Positions 59,470-64,000 of a DNA stretch of 64,000 nucleotides are shown here, piece after piece. Position 1 is the stretch's first letter. Each line of letters opens with the position of its first letter. The notes below the pieces were generated by a model. It made no database searches. It saw only the letters and a list, made by a program, of their open reading frames with translations, and was not told the origin of the DNA. A program made the position numbers and the translations under genes. Origin of the DNA: Agroathelia rolfsii (taxonomy: Eukaryota > Basidiomycota > Agaricomycetes > Amylocorticiales > Amylocorticiaceae); assembly GCA_018343915.1 (NCBI GenBank), contig JABRWF010000002.1:3038001-3102000 (forward strand). Reading direction: 5' to 3'.

Positions 59470-61756
59470 TTATGCCCTGTACATCTTGGTCTGATTAGCT
59501 GGTCCATCAAGAGACCACTGTTCTACGAGCAGTGTGATATCGGGATGGCTGAAACTGGTTGATTTGCGTCTCAAAGATGGAGATGGGGGTAGACTATCAA
59601 CGTTTTCCTTTCGCGATAATGTCCGTGCAGGCAAGTTGGCGTCTAGAGGTGAAATGGCTAGCACAGAATCCGCACGAGAGCGTTGTGGGCGAGTGGTTTG
59701 AGTTGATGGCCAGCCAGGTAGAGACGGGCGGCTGGATCCGCCCAGTGAGAAGATAGACCTTGTCGAGCCAAACCGTTTGAGGTTGGGCACGTCATCGGAT
59801 GATAGGGGCTCCAACAATCCCGGTGTCGAAACCCCGCTGACGGATGGGCCAGGATAGAGATAAGGGGTTTCGGCACCATTATGCCAGCTCCTGCAATCAT
59901 CTTCTGCATCGTCTTGATTATGTGCGTTATCACCGTTACCGGATGTCTCAATACCATCGCCGCTAACAACTTTAGACTCGTGATTCGCCATTTCACTATT
60001 AAGTTGGGCTTCGGTCCCAGAATCAAGTGATTGTGGGGACCTGGAATGGTCTGATTGTGCCAGAGAATTGACAAATTCGCGGCATGAAGTAAATGCACGT
60101 TTCGACGCCTCGAGGAAAGGATAGGTTTGGAATACATGAATCTATATAAAGCATGATAATAAGTTCACTAGGTCAAATTGTTAATAAACGGCCTCAATAC
60201 ATACGCAGTCTTCATACAACTCATGTTGTACTTGGACACCGGCAAGAGTTGCCTTGTGCGCCAGCAATGTGATTTCATCCCGTAGGATCTCCGCCTCGCC
60301 GGCCTGGATGAGCAAAGGAGGTAATCCCGTCATATCGCCAAAGAGTGGGCTCGCGTACGGATGAGTGAGATACTTCGCCATTCCATCACCGAGATAGAGG
60401 GAAATAGGGTTCAGATGGTCGTCAGCTGCAGGAATGGGGACGACATCGAACGAGGAGTTGCTATCTATCGATTCGCAGCTCATAGTTAAATCTATAGCAC
60501 AGAACCATGTGAGATATTCCATACTAATATCACATGTGCTGAGGGAGGTACGTACCGACCCACGGTGACATTAAAATGGCACTAGAAGGGAGTGGGTATT
60601 GATTATCACGTAGATAGAGTAATAATGCCAGAGTCAAGCCTCCACCAGCACTGTCACCAGCCAAAATTATACTTTCTGGCGGAATGGAGAGGTCTTCTAT
60701 TAGACGTAGGTAAGCTAGGACAGCATCGTGTAGCGGCCCAGGGAAAGTAGTCTCGGGCGCTAGTCGATAATTCAGAGCTGAAAATTGTCTCCCGTGTAAG
60801 CCTCATGGATCAACGAACGAAGCGAATAAGAACGAACCAAAAACTCGTGCATCCGCATATTTTGACAAGGGTATGGAAATCATTCGTTGAGCCGCTGCAC
60901 TCCCCAAGTAATAAGCACCTAAGACACAAGTGAGCAGATTACCGACTAGAGTCTCCCGCGTGATGCAGGGCGCCTACCTCCGTGCAAGTAAAGTATCACG
61001 CGATGTTGTGTATGCAAAACTGGCCCGTCCGTCTGCTTGTCTCGATTCTTCCATTCATCTTGCAGGCGTTCCCAAAGCTGCTTGCCTACCACCCACTCTC
61101 CAGAAAGCTTTCGCATGCCTGTCTCCCGTGCGTCATAATCTGCCAAAAATCCTCGCAGTTGGCGCTGGCGCACACGGAACGTAAGCGGGGTCACAAGAGC
61201 ATCTGAGGGAATAGGAACGAGGCCTGTAAGGCCCATGACAAAACGAATGATATGCTACGCAACGTTGCACTAAGCTAAACCCAGACCACTGACAGCAAGG
61301 ATTCAACTCACGATATTGACAAGGTGAGAGTGCTGACTGATCTCGCGCATAAATGCAGTCAAAATAGTCATCTCAATGCCCCAGGACTTTTTCCTTGGTC
61401 CTCGTACGCCATGTACAATGACGTCACGCGCAACATCGCTGGCTACACGTCAATAGGATGATGATGAGCATAGGTTCCTAATCTGGCGAACTAGGCGTCA
61501 ATAATATCTCACCTTTGGAGAGAGCAAAGAAGCCGTATTTATACCACTCGAACATCCTCAGAGGCCGAACCTCTCTTATTTTCAGACTGGGATCCATCTT
61601 AGAGGATGGTGGCCGGACGCCGGGCGACTCGTATAGTTTCAGTAAAGAGCTGAGCGAGTTGGCGCGACACAGAGTCCTCGACTGTCGCGAGTCGATAGCA
61701 GACTCATCCTTTAAGTGGAGAAAGCGAGGGATAATCGAGGGCAGATAGGTGCTCAT
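59470..61756 (-). CDS. Alpha/beta hydrolase fold-3 (HSL-family) esterase/lipase with long disordered tail
   Basis: HSL-type esterase. The oxyanion motif HGGAYYLGSA (HGG), the nucleophile elbow GDSAGG, and the later acid/base residues (LLIQAGEAEILRDE for Asp, DCIHVFQTYP for His) are all present, so catalysis is expected. Before them lie a membrane-proximal or lid region (MFEWYKYGFFALSKG) and the start MSTYLPSIIPRF. After the catalytic domain is a tail of roughly 180 residues rich in Ser, Pro, Asp and Arg (SFSHPDITLL near the end), longer than is usual in the family and probably disordered. Substrate unknown; sterol esters or short acyl esters are typical of the group. Several introns; the last coding exon begins at HVFQ. 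Confidence 0.88.
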
Positions 61757-62218
61757 GCAGTTCCAGTTGGGTATGTAGTTAAAATGGGTGGACGTGATCT
61801 CAGTTTATTATTTGTAGATAGTATGTGGTGTTATTATAGCTGCTGCGATTTGACGGGTCTATCACGGACTTGCGTGAGAGACTGCAAGATGATGCCCAAA
61901 GCAAGGAAACTGGGACAGCGAGCCAACACGAGCGAAAGAGAGTAGGGAAAGAATAGGAGTGGTTGGGTTGGGGAAGCGAGAACGACCAAGATGGTGTAAT
62001 AAGTTACCGCACACGAGCTGGCAAATGAAAGGTGACGAATGGACGCCGCTGGTCGGATGAATAGCCGTCACGATCTGCTCAGATGATCTGGCACACCGCC
62101 CCGCATACATCATTTCTGCGGCTTATCAGCATGAGAACACAAGAACAGCGCTCGTGGAGCACAAGGCTATTTCGCTTTCGATTCAGCCAATCAGCGTACA
62201 CTACTTATAATACTACTC
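61757..62218. promoter_or_regulatory. Promoter region of the hydrolase, MAP2 3' flank
   Basis: No gene seen and no repeats. Confidence 0.45.

Positions 62219-64000
<1,782 letters not shown>

Overview
This window is nuclear DNA of a filamentous fungus, most likely an agaricomycete basidiomycete. Nearly every gene is broken by several short introns of about 50-60 nt. The gene set is typically fungal: a Kre6/Skn1 beta-glucan synthesis protein, a fungal-type LCCL membrane protein, a five-exon-scale fasciclin surface protein, and a fungal-type arginine biosynthesis acetyltransferase. A Cantharellales origin (Rhizoctonia/Ceratobasidium-like) is possible but only a guess. I see no prokaryotic, viral or organellar DNA, no CRISPR array and no intact transposon.

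Layout, left to right: a DEAH-box RNA helicase running off the left edge (-); peroxisomal 3-ketoacyl-CoA thiolase (+); membrane-anchored heparinase II/III-like lyase (+); Ser-rich single-pass membrane protein (+); Ima1-like inner nuclear membrane protein (-), divergent from a SNAP43-like snRNA transcription factor (+); Kre6/Skn1 GH16 protein (+); F-box-like orphan protein (-); UBE2O-type ubiquitin-conjugating enzyme (-); N-acetylglutamate synthase (+); mitochondrial carnitine carrier (-); FAS1 surface protein (-), divergent from RAV1 (+); Rab GDI (-); Myb/Rap1-like protein (-); methylmalonate-semialdehyde dehydrogenase (+); low-molecular-weight phosphatase (-), divergent from a thioredoxin-fold SH3BGR-like protein (+); SDR oxidoreductase (-); seipin (-), divergent from an unknown 212-aa protein (+); an unknown 195-aa protein (+); LCCL protein (+); an RG-rich unknown protein (+); histone H4 (+); alpha/beta hydrolase (-); and methionine aminopeptidase 2 running off the right edge (-).

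The genes are mostly unrelated housekeeping functions, not a cluster. Thiolase and the carnitine carrier both serve fatty-acid oxidation, seipin serves lipid storage, and Kre6, the FAS1 protein and the Ser-rich protein serve the cell surface.

The unusual content is in gene structure. I reconstructed many genes exon by exon and checked the frame. Seven introns fit only as GC-AG introns and one only as an AT-AC intron, and several of these interrupt catalytic motifs. There are also coding microexons of 7, 9, 14, 14 and 21 nt, an exon that is only the start codon, and a TA-flanked inverted-repeat element inside a helicase intron next to the exon that encodes the Walker A core. I found no candidate for a new multi-gene system.
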